Below, piece after piece: positions 1 to 8,073 of a stretch of 46,987 nt of DNA. The translations under genes and the position numbers were made by a program. This DNA comes from Algicola sp. Its GTDB lineage: Bacteria; Bacteroidota; Bacteroidia; Flavobacteriales; Flavobacteriaceae. The stretch lies in NCBI GenBank assembly GCA_018222835.1, contig JAAEZN010000018.1, positions 1 to 46,987 on the forward strand, read 5' to 3'. Within the stretch, counting starts at the first letter, position 1. Every line of letters begins with the position of its first letter. A model generated the notes under the pieces. It saw only the letters and a list, made by a program, of their open reading frames with translations, did no database searches and was not told the DNA's origin.

Positions 1-2
1 TA

Positions 3-266
3 CTGATACTATGGGAATGGAATGAAATTAAAATTATATTTAATTTGAAACCTGTTTTTGATACAAGCATAAGATTGGAAAAAGATGTTCTTTGGCAAAT
101 TGTTGGGTCAATTCTATTTGCTTTTACTTTTATCTACAGATTATTGATCAATAAATATAATATTGGATTATGGGCCTTAACCTGCTTCTTAATTGGGGCT
201 ACAGGTCTAATAATAGGACTATACCGGGAAAGAAAAAGAAAAATCCAACTACAACAGCAGCTCTGA
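3..266 (+). CDS. Small two-helix membrane protein, 5' end uncertain
   Basis: I do not recognise this gene. The reading frame is open from the left window edge to a TGA at 264-266 and contains no ATG; the only plausible internal start is TTG at 45, which would give 73 residues. It may therefore be the 3' end of a gene that begins outside the window. Two hydrophobic segments (about residues 16-36 and 42-60 counted from the TTG) are separated by a short polar loop, and the protein ends in a basic, Gln-rich tail (RERKRK). This looks like a small inner-membrane protein with a positive cytoplasmic end. The next gene, a CPBP protease, lies about 280 bases downstream on the same strand. Function unknown. 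Confidence 0.4.
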   Translation: MILWEWNEIKIIFNLKPVFDTSIRLEKDVLWQIVGSILFAFTFIYRLLINKYNIGLWALTCFLIGATGLIIGLYRERKRKIQLQQQL

Positions 267-542
267 GTTATTTCCAATTCCCATCAATGCTAAGGCAACT
301 TTTTAAAATACTTTACCGGACCAAGCATTTATATTCGTATTGTTTCCTGCCATTAAAAGCTAAACTGTGGATAAGAATACGTTTCTTTGATGAATTTACC
401 GCTCAAACCGAGTCCGTATTCTGATTTTCTTCTGCGGATACCTGGTGTTTGTAAGAGTTTTTTACAAATTACCCCTTTTCGAAGCACTCGATATCAATCT
501 TTATAAATTTTGTACCTTCAACCGCCTAATAATCAGAAGCAA

Positions 543-1235
543 ATGACTGGAATAGTAGTATTAATCGCGGTATCCTGGTTACTGCTTCATTTTATAGAAA
601 AAAAAACTATCCTTGCCCTTGGATTCCGACCTCTTCCCAAAAGACTTAGCCAATTCTTCCTTGGATTCCTATTTACGGCATTCCTTTGTGTTCTTGTTCA
701 ATTATTGGAATCATATTTAAAATCATCTGAATGGGTTTTGAACAAAAATATTTCTAGCGGAACCGTATTAAATTCATTTTGGTGGGATTTTAAATCTGTA
801 CTTACCGAAGAGTTGCTATTCCGTGGAGCTCTATTATATATTTTGATCCAAAAAATAGGAGCGCGAAAAAGTATCTTGCTCTCTGCTATTTTATTCGGTA
901 TTTATCATTGGTTCTCGTACGGGGTATTAGGCAATGTTATGGGCATGATTTTAGTTTTTATTGGAACTGGGCTCATGGGCTATGCCTGGGCTTGGGGCTT
1001 TTCCAAAACCAAATCGATCATGTTGCCATTTGGTCTTCATTTAGGCTGGAACTTTGTTTACAATACAATATTCTCAAAAGGACCTTTGGGTGAATTGGTA
1101 TTAATTTCAAAAGGCGGAAATGAATTAACAGATTGGGCTTCACTACTCAATTTTACCAGCGGTTTAATCTTGGTTCCCCTATTTGTTTTGATCTACGTAA
1201 AATACTTCGTAAAGTCACACCCGAGCACTGAATAG
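543..1235 (+). CDS. CPBP family intramembrane metalloprotease (Abi/Rce1-like)
   Basis: This 230-residue multi-pass membrane protein has the CPBP (Rce1/Abi) motif order: TEELLFRG (paired Glu plus Arg), then YHWFS, then LHLGWN, which supply the glutamates and histidines of the active site in this family. CPBP proteins cleave near or in the membrane and in bacteria are linked to peptide maturation or bacteriocin self-immunity; the substrate here is unknown. A TTG at 510 is also in frame, but ATG 543 is preferred because an ATTTTG-type promoter-like sequence (about 503-512) overlaps the TTG. No partner gene points to a specific role. A second, unrelated-looking CPBP protein lies at 28032-28970. 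Confidence 0.85.
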   Translation: MTGIVVLIAVSWLLLHFIEKKTILALGFRPLPKRLSQFFLGFLFTAFLCVLVQLLESYLKSSEWVLNKNISSGTVLNSFWWDFKSVLTEELLFRGALLYILIQKIGARKSILLSAILFGIYHWFSYGVLGNVMGMILVFIGTGLMGYAWAWGFSKTKSIMLPFGLHLGWNFVYNTIFSKGPLGELVLISKGGNELTDWASLLNFTSGLILVPLFVLIYVKYFVKSHPSTE

Positions 1236-1384
1236 ATTCTTGATAAAGGCTTAAATTTGACAAATAAGGAGGAACTCTTCTATTTTACTTCATAGAACTA
1301 TCACTGAACCAACCACAGAAGGCTCCCAAAGTCAATCAAAACAAGTATGGTTGAGAAACTATAGATTTAAACGAAAACAGAACA

Positions 1385-1711
1385 ATGAACTGGATACTAT
1401 TGATCATCGCCGGACTTTTTGAAATTGCCTTTGCCGCATGTCTTGGAAAAGCAAAAGATGCCACAGGAATCGAGGCTACCTATTGGTATTTGGGTTTTTT
1501 GGTCTGTTTGGCGATCAGTATGGTACTTTTGGTAAAAGTTACCCAACAACTGCCAATAGGAACAGCCTATGCCGTTTGGACAGGCATTGGTGCAGTAGGG
1601 ACCGTTTTAATGGGAATCTTGGTTTTTAAGGAACCGGCAACCTTTTGGAGGATATTTTTTATCACCACATTAATTGTTTCCATTATTGGACTAAAATTAG
1701 TGTCCAATTAA
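1385..1711 (+). CDS. SMR family transporter, Gdx/SugE type
   Basis: At 108 residues with four hydrophobic helices this fits the small multidrug resistance family. The essential Glu lies in helix 1 (GLFEIAFA, E13), and the helix 3 motif GTAYAVWTGIGAVG plus a C-terminal IIGLKL are characteristic of the Gdx (SugE) branch, which exports guanidinium in exchange for protons, rather than the EmrE branch. It would act as an antiparallel dimer in the inner membrane. I looked upstream (1236-1384) for a guanidine riboswitch and saw no convincing one. It is a single gene, 73 bases before an unrelated exported protein. Family call is firm; substrate is inferred from motif similarity. Confidence 0.88.
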   Translation: MNWILLIIAGLFEIAFAACLGKAKDATGIEATYWYLGFLVCLAISMVLLVKVTQQLPIGTAYAVWTGIGAVGTVLMGILVFKEPATFWRIFFITTLIVSIIGLKLVSN

Positions 1712-1800
1712 TGCCTTTTTGAACGGCTACCTACCAAACAACTAATTTTATTGTTGAATTAGCTTCTTTTTGATAGTTTTAATAAGTCAACACTTTGGCT

Positions 1801-2628
1801 ATGAAAAAGATTACACTAACCTTACCTATTTTTCTACTCACTTTGTTGGGCACATTTGCACAAAATTCCAATTTTATTGGAACTTTCATCAATGCCACAA
1901 ATAGTGTTTCCATTCAATTTAAGCGTGTAGGAGATGAATATCATGGTACGCTGGCTACCGTTGGAGCCAGTTTTGCCATAAGGGCCACAGGTTCGGGCAA
2001 TCGTATTAGAGGTGAGTTTTATGGATTGGACGGTCCGGTAGATTTTGAAGCGAATTTAAAAGGCCTGAGTATGAGTGTTAGGGCCACAGGCTTTAATGAG
2101 CCCTTTTATAAATATTCAGATCAGCATAATCTAGGTAATTTTAATCTCACTAATTTCATGAAGGACAATAGTGGTGCGAGTGCGAATGAAGTTTTTAGGT
2201 TACCGACCACTCCCCAGACCACACAAAATTTTAATGGTGGTTTCTCTGAATTGAACAATCAATCCTTATCAAACATTATTTCGGGAAGTCAATTGGCTTA
2301 TTCCCAACGCACTTCTTATGTCAACGATAGTATGGCCAGTTCCACAACCTATGTGAATTTTTGTAACAATGGAACCTTTTCCATAAACATGGATGGTTCT
2401 TTTAATGTTGAAAGCGAATATGGAGACGATGCACAAGAAGCATCCAACAATACAAATTCGGGCACTTGGCAGTTGGTCAATTACAAAGGTCGGCCCGCGG
2501 TCTATCTGCAATACTATAATGGACAAACCAGTCTAACTCCTTTTAAAGAGATTGATGTACGAAAAGGCAGATGGCGACTAGGGAACACCCAATACGCATT
2601 GCAGCGGAACAAAGTCCGCTGCAATTAG
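1801..2628 (+). CDS. Exported protein of unknown function
   Basis: I do not recognise a domain. The 275-residue product starts with a clear signal peptide (MKKITLTLPIF..., cleavage probably after TFAQ, residue ~21), so it is periplasmic or outer-membrane associated. The N-terminal third has beta-rich repeats with recurring RATG motifs, followed by an Asn/Ser-rich linker and a C-terminal part (TYVNFC...GTFSINMDGSF...GTWQL...) that resembles small lipocalin-like sheets found in Bacteroidota exported proteins. ATG 1801 was chosen over an in-frame TTG at 1795 because it opens directly into the signal peptide. The last codons lie inside a perfect 11-bp hairpin (2598-2625) that may end transcription. 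It converges on the gene at 2654-3913. Confidence 0.8.
   Translation: MKKITLTLPIFLLTLLGTFAQNSNFIGTFINATNSVSIQFKRVGDEYHGTLATVGASFAIRATGSGNRIRGEFYGLDGPVDFEANLKGLSMSVRATGFNEPFYKYSDQHNLGNFNLTNFMKDNSGASANEVFRLPTTPQTTQNFNGGFSELNNQSLSNIISGSQLAYSQRTSYVNDSMASSTTYVNFCNNGTFSINMDGSFNVESEYGDDAQEASNNTNSGTWQLVNYKGRPAVYLQYYNGQTSLTPFKEIDVRKGRWRLGNTQYALQRNKVRCN
2598..2625. terminator. Perfect 11-bp hairpin at a convergent gene junction
   Basis: ATTGCAGCGGA (2598-2608) and TCCGCTGCAAT (2615-2625) form a perfect stem with a 6-base loop. It covers the final codons of the gene ending at 2628 and sits 26 bases past the end of the opposing gene. There is no U-tract on either strand, so a terminator role is inferred from position only. 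Confidence 0.5.
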
Positions 2629-2653
2629 CCTTATCTATATGTACAAAAAAGGA

Positions 2654-3913
2654 TTATTCCCCCATTGCAGCTGCAACGGCAGCAGATAGTCTCTTATATG
2701 TTCCGTTTTCCAAACGCTCCCTGATCGATGAGAAAGCATCAAGTGTTTCCTCGATGTCTTTCATAGTATGGGTAGCTGTTGGTATTAAACGTAGTAAAAT
2801 CAACCCTTTGGGTATTACCGGATATACCACAATAGAGCAGAAAATTCCGTGGTTTTCACGTAAATCCTTCACAAGGGCCATTGCCTCTGGAATACTCCCA
2901 TTTAAGTAAACCGGGGTTACACAACTTGTTGTAGTACCAATATCAAACCCTCTTTCCTTTAATCCATTTTGAAGTGCATTTACGTTTTCCCACAACTTAG
3001 CTTTAAGTTCTGGCATGGTACGTAACATATCCAACCTTTTCAGAGCCCCTTTAACATAAATCATGGGCAATGATTTGGCGAACATCTGTGAACGGAGGTT
3101 GTATTTAAGATACTCGATAATTTCTTTATCTGCGGCCACAAAGGCTCCAATACCTGCCATAGATTTGGCAAATGTGGCCAAATACACATCAATTTCGTTT
3201 TGCACTCCTTGTTCCTCTCCTGCTCCGGCACCTGTTTTGCCCAATGTTCCAAATCCGTGGGCATCATCTACCAAAAGCCTGAATTGGAACTTTTTCTTAA
3301 GCTCTACGATTTCTTTCAAGATTCCTTGTTCGCCGCGCATACCAAAAACTCCTTCGGAAATCACCAAGATCCCACCACCTGTCTCATTGGCCAATTTTGT
3401 AGCGCGCTCTAGGTTTTTCTCTAAACTTTCAGGGTCATTGTGCTTAAAAGTAAAGCGTTTGCCCATATGTAGTCGAACACCATCAATAATACAAGCATGG
3501 CAATCCACATCGTACACAATAATATCATCTTTGGCCACTAAAGCGTCGATTACCGACATAAATCCTTGGTAACCAAAGTTAAGCAGGTAAGCGGCTTCTT
3601 TATGAACAAATTCTGCCAATTCGTTCTGTAATTGTTCGTGGTAATCGGTATGGCCGCTCATCATTCGAGCACCCATAGGATAAGCAGCTCCATGTTCCAT
3701 TGCAGCTTCACCATCCACTTTCTTTATTTCGGGCAAGTTGGCGAGACCCAGATAGTCATTGATACTCCACGTTATTACGTCTTTCCCTTGAAATTTCATT
3801 CTGTTGGAAATGGGACCTTCCAATTTTGGAAATACGAAATAGCCTTCCGCCTGTGAAGCCCATTTACCCAAAGGTCCTTTGTTCTCAATGATTCTATCGA
3901 ATAAATCTCTCAT
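2654..3913 (-). CDS. Alpha-oxoamine synthase; candidate serine/cysteate acyltransferase (sphingolipid or sulfonolipid)
   Basis: This 419-residue PLP enzyme belongs to the alpha-oxoamine synthase family (KBL, BioF, HemA, serine palmitoyltransferase), which condenses an amino acid with an acyl-CoA or acyl-ACP and releases CO2. The cofactor features are visible: DDAHG at 215-219 (pyridine-ring Asp and His) and the Schiff-base Lys in TFAKSM at K250. The N-terminal region (WSINDYLGL, YPMGARMMSGH) resembles the Bacteroidota serine-palmitoyltransferase-like branch more than KBL or BioF. The upstream neighbour is a cysteine-synthase-like enzyme, which suggests cysteate could be the substrate, giving 3-ketocapnine for sulfonolipids. 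It has its own promoter (TACTTTTG at 3937-3944). The alternatives are serine palmitoyltransferase or KBL. Confidence 0.85.
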   Translation of the reverse strand: MRDLFDRIIENKGPLGKWASQAEGYFVFPKLEGPISNRMKFQGKDVITWSINDYLGLANLPEIKKVDGEAAMEHGAAYPMGARMMSGHTDYHEQLQNELAEFVHKEAAYLLNFGYQGFMSVIDALVAKDDIIVYDVDCHACIIDGVRLHMGKRFTFKHNDPESLEKNLERATKLANETGGGILVISEGVFGMRGEQGILKEIVELKKKFQFRLLVDDAHGFGTLGKTGAGAGEEQGVQNEIDVYLATFAKSMAGIGAFVAADKEIIEYLKYNLRSQMFAKSLPMIYVKGALKRLDMLRTMPELKAKLWENVNALQNGLKERGFDIGTTTSCVTPVYLNGSIPEAMALVKDLRENHGIFCSIVVYPVIPKGLILLRLIPTATHTMKDIEETLDAFSSIRERLENGTYKRLSAAVAAAMGE

Positions 3914-3936
3914 CTACATTAGTATTAATTCATCTG

Positions 3937-3944
3937 CAAAAGTA
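3937..3944 (-). promoter_or_regulatory. Bacteroidota -7 promoter element before the oxoamine synthase
   Basis: The minus strand reads TACTTTTG, a full match to TAnnTTTG, 23 bases before the ATG at 3913. A TTG lies 21 bases further upstream (3966-3968) as a possible -33 element. It follows the terminator at 3984-4014, so the downstream gene is transcribed separately. Confidence 0.6.
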
Positions 3945-3983
3945 TATATTTTTATGAACCTCGCACAACGATTTTCTTATATA

Positions 3984-4014
3984 TAAAAAAACGGCAGTGA
4001 AAATTCATTGCCGT
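3984..4014 (-). terminator. Rho-independent terminator of the cysteine-synthase-like gene
   Basis: On the minus strand AACGGCAATGAA and TTCACTGCCGTT pair as a 12-bp stem with one G-U, followed by a run of T. It lies 26 bases after the stop of the gene at 4040-5080. Confidence 0.85.
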
Positions 4015-4039
4015 TCTTGAGGTATTATAGGATACTAAT

Positions 4040-5080
4040 TTATTTTATATACTTGATTTCTTCTGGAACTTCGGCATCCTGAATATCAAAAAACCCTTGA
4101 TTATCCATCCATTCATTGCTGTAAACCTTGCTCATATATCTTGAACCATGATCAGGGAACACAACAACAACATTACTTTCCTCAGTAAATTCGCCTTCCG
4201 TATTCAATTGATACAATGCCTGAGTGGCGGCTCCACTGGTATATCCTGCAAAAATACCTTCGGTATGGGCCAATTTACGGGCCATATGGGCACTTTCGCC
4301 ATCGGTTACCTTTACATATCTGTCAATCGCATTGAAATCCGTTGCTGCCGGAATCAAGTTCTTGCCCAAGCCTTCAATTCGATAGGGATAAACCTCGTTA
4401 TGATCAAATTCCCCTGTTTCGTGATACTTTTTCAATACTGACCCATAAGCATCGACCCCCAAAACTTTAATGTTTGGATTTTGCTCTTTTAAATAACGGG
4501 CAATTCCAGAAATTGTACCACCTGTTCCACTACAAGCCACCAAATGGGTAATCTGACCATTGGTCTGTTCCCAAATTTCTGGTCCTGTACTGGAATAGTG
4601 GGCATCTATGTTAAGCTCGTTAAAATATTGGTTGATGTAGATGGAATTTGGTGTTTCGCTGTGCAAACGCTTGGCTACTTCGTAATAAGAGCGAGGGTCG
4701 TCTGCACTAACATGTGCAGGACAAACATATACGTTTGCCCCCATGGAACGTAACATATCTATTTTGTCCGGAGATGATTTTGAACTTACGGCCAAAATAC
4801 ATTTGTATCCTTTAACAATACTCACCATGGCCAAGCTGAAGCCTGTATTGCCAGATGTGGTCTCGATAATGGTACTACCCGGTTTAAGAATCCCTTTACG
4901 CTCGGCTTCTTCAATAATGTGAATTGCAATTCTGTCCTTTGAAGAATGTCCGGGATTAAAGCATTCCAGTTTAGCATAGAAATTTCCAGTAAGTGGGGAG
5001 GTGATTCTGTTTAGCTTAACTAAGGGGGTACTTCCAATTAGGTCTAGGATATTGCTATGCGCATTTATCTGTTTCTTCAT
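4040..5080 (-). CDS. Cysteine synthase/CBS-like PLP enzyme; candidate cysteate synthase
   Basis: A fold-type II PLP enzyme of 346 residues. The PLP lysine is K48 in NPGHSSKDR, the substrate loop is TSGNTG (75-80), and the phosphate cradle is SGTGGT. It resembles cystathionine beta-synthase catalytic domains ([17 protein letters not shown]) but has no C-terminal CBS pair. The usual NPGGSVKDR of cysteine synthases is changed to NPGHSSKDR. Such enzymes replace the beta-substituent of serine derivatives with a nucleophile. Its position directly upstream of an alpha-oxoamine synthase fits cysteate synthesis (sulfite as nucleophile) for sulfonolipids, but plain cysteine or cystathionine synthesis cannot be excluded. 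A promoter lies at 5133-5140 and a terminator follows the gene. Confidence 0.85.
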   Translation of the reverse strand: MKKQINAHSNILDLIGSTPLVKLNRITSPLTGNFYAKLECFNPGHSSKDRIAIHIIEEAERKGILKPGSTIIETTSGNTGFSLAMVSIVKGYKCILAVSSKSSPDKIDMLRSMGANVYVCPAHVSADDPRSYYEVAKRLHSETPNSIYINQYFNELNIDAHYSSTGPEIWEQTNGQITHLVACSGTGGTISGIARYLKEQNPNIKVLGVDAYGSVLKKYHETGEFDHNEVYPYRIEGLGKNLIPAATDFNAIDRYVKVTDGESAHMARKLAHTEGIFAGYTSGAATQALYQLNTEGEFTEESNVVVVFPDHGSRYMSKVYSNEWMDNQGFFDIQDAEVPEEIKYIK

Positions 5081-5132
5081 AACTGGTATTAGGTTGGAAT
5101 AAATCTTCGATTAAATGAAAGATTATTCCGTG

Positions 5133-5140
5133 CAAATGTA
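5133..5140 (-). promoter_or_regulatory. -7 promoter element before the cysteine-synthase-like gene
   Basis: The minus strand reads TACATTTG, matching TAnnTTTG fully, 52 bases before the ATG at 5080. I see no clear -33 element. Confidence 0.5.
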
Positions 5141-5151
5141 ACATTTTATTT

Positions 5152-7290
5152 TTAAAGGGCTTTCCCTTCTAGATCTAAAATAAACGCATATTCTTTTGCG
5201 GTCTCCTTTAAAGCTTCAAATCTGCCCGAAGCGCCTCCGTGCCCGGCATCCATATTTGTGTCCAAAAACAATAGGTTATCACCCGTTTTATATTCCCGCA
5301 ACTTGGCTACCCATTTGGCAGGTTCCCAGTACTGAACCTGCGAATCGTGTAAGCCTGTGGATACATACATATGGGGATATTCTTTGGCTTCCACATTATC
5401 ATACGGGGAATAAGATTTAATATAATCGTAATATTCCTTATTATTCGGATTCCCCCATTCGTCATATTCTCCAGTGGTCAAAGGAATCGTATCGTCCAAC
5501 ATGGTTGTAACCACATCTACAAAAGGAACGGCAGCAATTATACCATGATACAAATCCGGTTCCATATTAATTATAGCCCCCATTAATAACCCGCCTGCTG
5601 AGCCGCCCATGGCATAGAGATGTTCCGAACTTGTATATTTTTGATCTATCAAATATTTGGAAATATCTATAAAATCGGTGAAGGTGTTTTTCTTGTTGAA
5701 CAACTTACCATCCTCGTACCAAGGTCTGCCCAAATACTCGCCGCCTCGTACATGCGCAATGGCATAAATAAAGCCTCGATCTAACAAACTCAACCGAATA
5801 GACGAAAAATAAGGGTCTATCGTAGCGCCATATGACCCATAACCGTACTGCAACAAAGGACTTGTGCCGTCCAATGGGGTGTCTTTATGGTAAATTATTG
5901 AAACGGGCACTCTTTTACCATCCCTTGCCGTTGCCCATAAACGCTCGGTTTTATAATTATCTTTATCAAACTTACCGCCCAAGACCTCTTGTTGTTTTTT
6001 AATGGTCTTGGATTTGGTTTCCATGTCAAAATCAATCACTGCGAAGGGCTGCCCCATTTCGTTATAATAGTACCGGAGTATTTTGGTGTCAAAATCCAGA
6101 TTCACGGATGGCCCAGCTACATAGGTTTCACTATCAAACGGCAAATAATAACTGTCAGAACCGTCCCACTTGGCAATTTTCATTTGATTGAGACCATTAT
6201 TCCGCTCGGTAACCACATAGTAATCCCTAAAAATTTCCACATCTTCCAACAGTATATCTTCTTGATGAGCGATAAATTCTTCCCAATGTTCAGATTCGGT
6301 ATTGTTTTCACCGGTTTTCATCAACTTAAAGTTGGTCGCACCATCTTTATTGGTAAGAATATAAAAGTTACCTTCAAAATGAGATATGGAATATTCCACT
6401 CCTTTTTCCCGTTCGGAAAATATTTTAAAATTTCCTTCGGGGTCATCCGCGTTTAAAAATCGGTATTCTGATGTGAGGGTACTACTGGAACCAATTACAA
6501 TATATTTTCGGGTCTTTGTTTTATAAACAAAAGTATTGTAGGTATCATCCTCTTCATGAAAAACCAATTCATCCTCATCGGCAGATGTGCCCAATACATG
6601 CTTATAAATCTTATCGGAACGTAAGGTTACCGGGTCCTTTTTGGTATAGAAAAGGGTTTTGTTGTCGTTTGCCCATACCGAACTACCTGTAGTATTCTCA
6701 ATAATATCGGGGTAGATTTCCCCAGTTTTCAGGTTTTTGACCTGAATATTGTACTGCCTTCTTGAAATGGTGTCCGTTCCAAAAGAAGCCATAGTATTGT
6801 CCGGACTAATGGAAACGCCTCTCAAATTAAAATAATCGTGCGCTTTGGCCATTTCGTTGCAATCGAACAGCAACTCCTCCTCAGCTTCCAGTGTTTCTTT
6901 TTTTCGGGAATAAATGGGGTACTCCTTACCCTCTTCGTAACGGGTAATGTACCAATATCCGTCCAATTTGTAGGGTACCGAAGAATCATCCTCCTTTATC
7001 CTGCCCTTCATTTCTTTAAATAATTCCTCTTGGAACGCTTTGGTGTGGGTAGTCATTTTTTGGAAGTACTCATTCTCGGCATTCAAATAATCGAGAACCT
7101 GCTGGTCCTCCCTATTGTTCATCCAATAATAATCATCTATTCTAACATCATCGTGCTTCTCAAGCTTTGTTGGATGTTTGGGCGCCAGCGGCGGAGCTAT
7201 ACTCATGGATTCGTCTTTGTTGTTTTTACAAGCGGGGGCAAAAATAAGGCATAAAAGCAGAATAGAAATTCTTAAAATGGATTGTTTCAT
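5152..7290 (-). CDS. ptrB: Oligopeptidase B (S9A serine peptidase), lipoprotein
   Basis: The 712-residue product is a prolyl-oligopeptidase family enzyme. An N-terminal beta-propeller region (motifs such as YWMNNR, DGYWYITRYEEGKEYPIY typical of oligopeptidase B) is followed by an alpha/beta-hydrolase domain with GGSAGG (S564), the Asp in GLHDSQV (D649) and the His in AGHGG (H684). It is expected to cut short peptides after basic residues. A lipoprotein signal (IFAPAC, lipidated Cys at ~21) places it in the periplasm or at the outer membrane, as is common for Bacteroidota homologues. It is a lone gene with no clear promoter motif. ATG 7290 opens into the signal peptide. Confidence 0.92.
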   Translation of the reverse strand: MKQSILRISILLLCLIFAPACKNNKDESMSIAPPLAPKHPTKLEKHDDVRIDDYYWMNNREDQQVLDYLNAENEYFQKMTTHTKAFQEELFKEMKGRIKEDDSSVPYKLDGYWYITRYEEGKEYPIYSRKKETLEAEEELLFDCNEMAKAHDYFNLRGVSISPDNTMASFGTDTISRRQYNIQVKNLKTGEIYPDIIENTTGSSVWANDNKTLFYTKKDPVTLRSDKIYKHVLGTSADEDELVFHEEDDTYNTFVYKTKTRKYIVIGSSSTLTSEYRFLNADDPEGNFKIFSEREKGVEYSISHFEGNFYILTNKDGATNFKLMKTGENNTESEHWEEFIAHQEDILLEDVEIFRDYYVVTERNNGLNQMKIAKWDGSDSYYLPFDSETYVAGPSVNLDFDTKILRYYYNEMGQPFAVIDFDMETKSKTIKKQQEVLGGKFDKDNYKTERLWATARDGKRVPVSIIYHKDTPLDGTSPLLQYGYGSYGATIDPYFSSIRLSLLDRGFIYAIAHVRGGEYLGRPWYEDGKLFNKKNTFTDFIDISKYLIDQKYTSSEHLYAMGGSAGGLLMGAIINMEPDLYHGIIAAVPFVDVVTTMLDDTIPLTTGEYDEWGNPNNKEYYDYIKSYSPYDNVEAKEYPHMYVSTGLHDSQVQYWEPAKWVAKLREYKTGDNLLFLDTNMDAGHGGASGRFEALKETAKEYAFILDLEGKAL

Positions 7291-7353
7291 TTGCTAGTGT
7301 TTTTACCAATTTACTACTTTTGACCTTACCTTTTGCAATCTTTAATGTTTTGA

Positions 7354-7405
7354 GTCATCCTGAGCATAGTCGAAGGGTGAATGTCTCGACTGCGCTCGAC
7401 ATGAC
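7354..7405. repeat. Imperfect palindromic intergenic repeat
   Basis: GTCATCCTGAGCATAGTCGA (left) pairs with the complement of TCGACTGCGCTCGACATGAC (right) around a short loop, with GTCAT, GAGC and AGTCGA matching in both arms. A shorter relative occurs at 8019-8058. This type of short hairpin element is common between genes in Flavobacteria. Confidence 0.7.
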
Positions 7406-7445
7406 AGCTGCATTGAAAAAAATATGAAAACTAAAAATTGAAACT

Positions 7446-7772
7446 ATGTTCGGAGATTTAATGGGAATGATGGGTAAACTTAAGGAAACCCAAAAGAAAG
7501 TTGAAGCCACCAAGGAAAGATTGAACACGGTAATGATCGATGAAGCATCCTCGGATGGATTATTAAAAGTAACATTAACGGCCAATCGGGATATAAAATC
7601 CATTTCTATTGACGATTCTTTATTAGAGGACAAGGAACAACTGGAAGATTATTTAGTGCTCACCTTAAATAAGGCTATTGAAAAAGCAACTAAAGTAAAT
7701 GAAGCAGAATTGGCAGCTGTTGCCAAAGAGGGCATGCCCAATATCCCTGGCATGGATTCTTTTATGAAGTAA
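7446..7772 (+). CDS. YbaB/EbfC family nucleoid-associated protein
   Basis: This 108-residue protein begins [12 protein letters not shown] and has the YbaB/EbfC layout: an N-terminal helix with [11 protein letters not shown], a central strand region ([15 protein letters not shown]), and a C-terminal helical part ending in a Met/Gly-rich segment (GMPNIPGMD). Members form small dimers that bind DNA without strong sequence preference and influence nucleoid structure. In many bacteria ybaB sits beside dnaX and recR; here those partners are absent and the gene is isolated between a peptidase and a threonine aldolase, both on the other strand. ATG 7446 is the only reasonable start. Confidence 0.93.
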   Translation: MFGDLMGMMGKLKETQKKVEATKERLNTVMIDEASSDGLLKVTLTANRDIKSISIDDSLLEDKEQLEDYLVLTLNKAIEKATKVNEAELAAVAKEGMPNIPGMDSFMK

Positions 7773-8073
7773 TCTTGGTTTGATGTTAGTATTGGGGCGT
7801 TAGATTTTAGAATTCGATCGTCCGTTCAAGTGCAATGCATATCGCGAGCAGGTTTGGATGATAGGATTTTGTTTAGGTTAAAGGTCAAAAGATAAAAAGT
7901 ATAAGGTCGAATAGTATAGAGGCCTTATACATATCATCTTCGAGAAAAATCGTTCAATCGGTGCAAGTCCCATGAATTATTGGAATTTTAGACACCCTTG
8001 TACTTTTAATGTTAGACCGAGCACAGTCAATCCCTTTTTACATTTATCGACTGTGCTCAAAATGAACACATTA
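7773..8073. other. Intergenic stretch without a gene
   Basis: About 300 bases between the YbaB gene and threonine aldolase. No frame looks coding. It holds a weak inverted repeat (GTATAAGG 7899-7906 with CCTTATAC 7923-7930) and the palindromic repeat at 8019-8058. I see nothing else. Confidence 0.6.
8019..8058. repeat. Second copy of the palindromic repeat family
   Basis: GAGCACAGTC (8019-8028) and GACTGTGCTC (8049-8058) are exact 10-base inverted arms with a 20-base T-rich loop. The core GAGCnnAGTC matches the element at 7354-7405. It lies 15 bases past the stop of the threonine aldolase gene. Confidence 0.65.

Noticed and set aside
170-424. Plus-strand ORF of 84 codons overlapping the first gene
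   Set aside because: Its start lies within the membrane protein frame, the composition is not protein-like, and no promoter or family similarity was seen. A minus-strand frame in the same interval (about 45 codons) is also unsupported; the region may be decayed.
510-542. TTG start for the CPBP protease
   Set aside because: The TTG is part of a promoter-like ATTTTG sequence; ATG 543 starts at the first membrane helix.
543-1235. Bacteriocin immunity locus around the first CPBP gene
   Set aside because: No bacteriocin-like peptide, double-glycine leader or dedicated exporter is nearby.
1236-1384. Guanidine riboswitch before the Gdx-like exporter
   Set aside because: I looked for ykkC-type and mini-ykkC hairpin pairs with ACGR loops and saw none.
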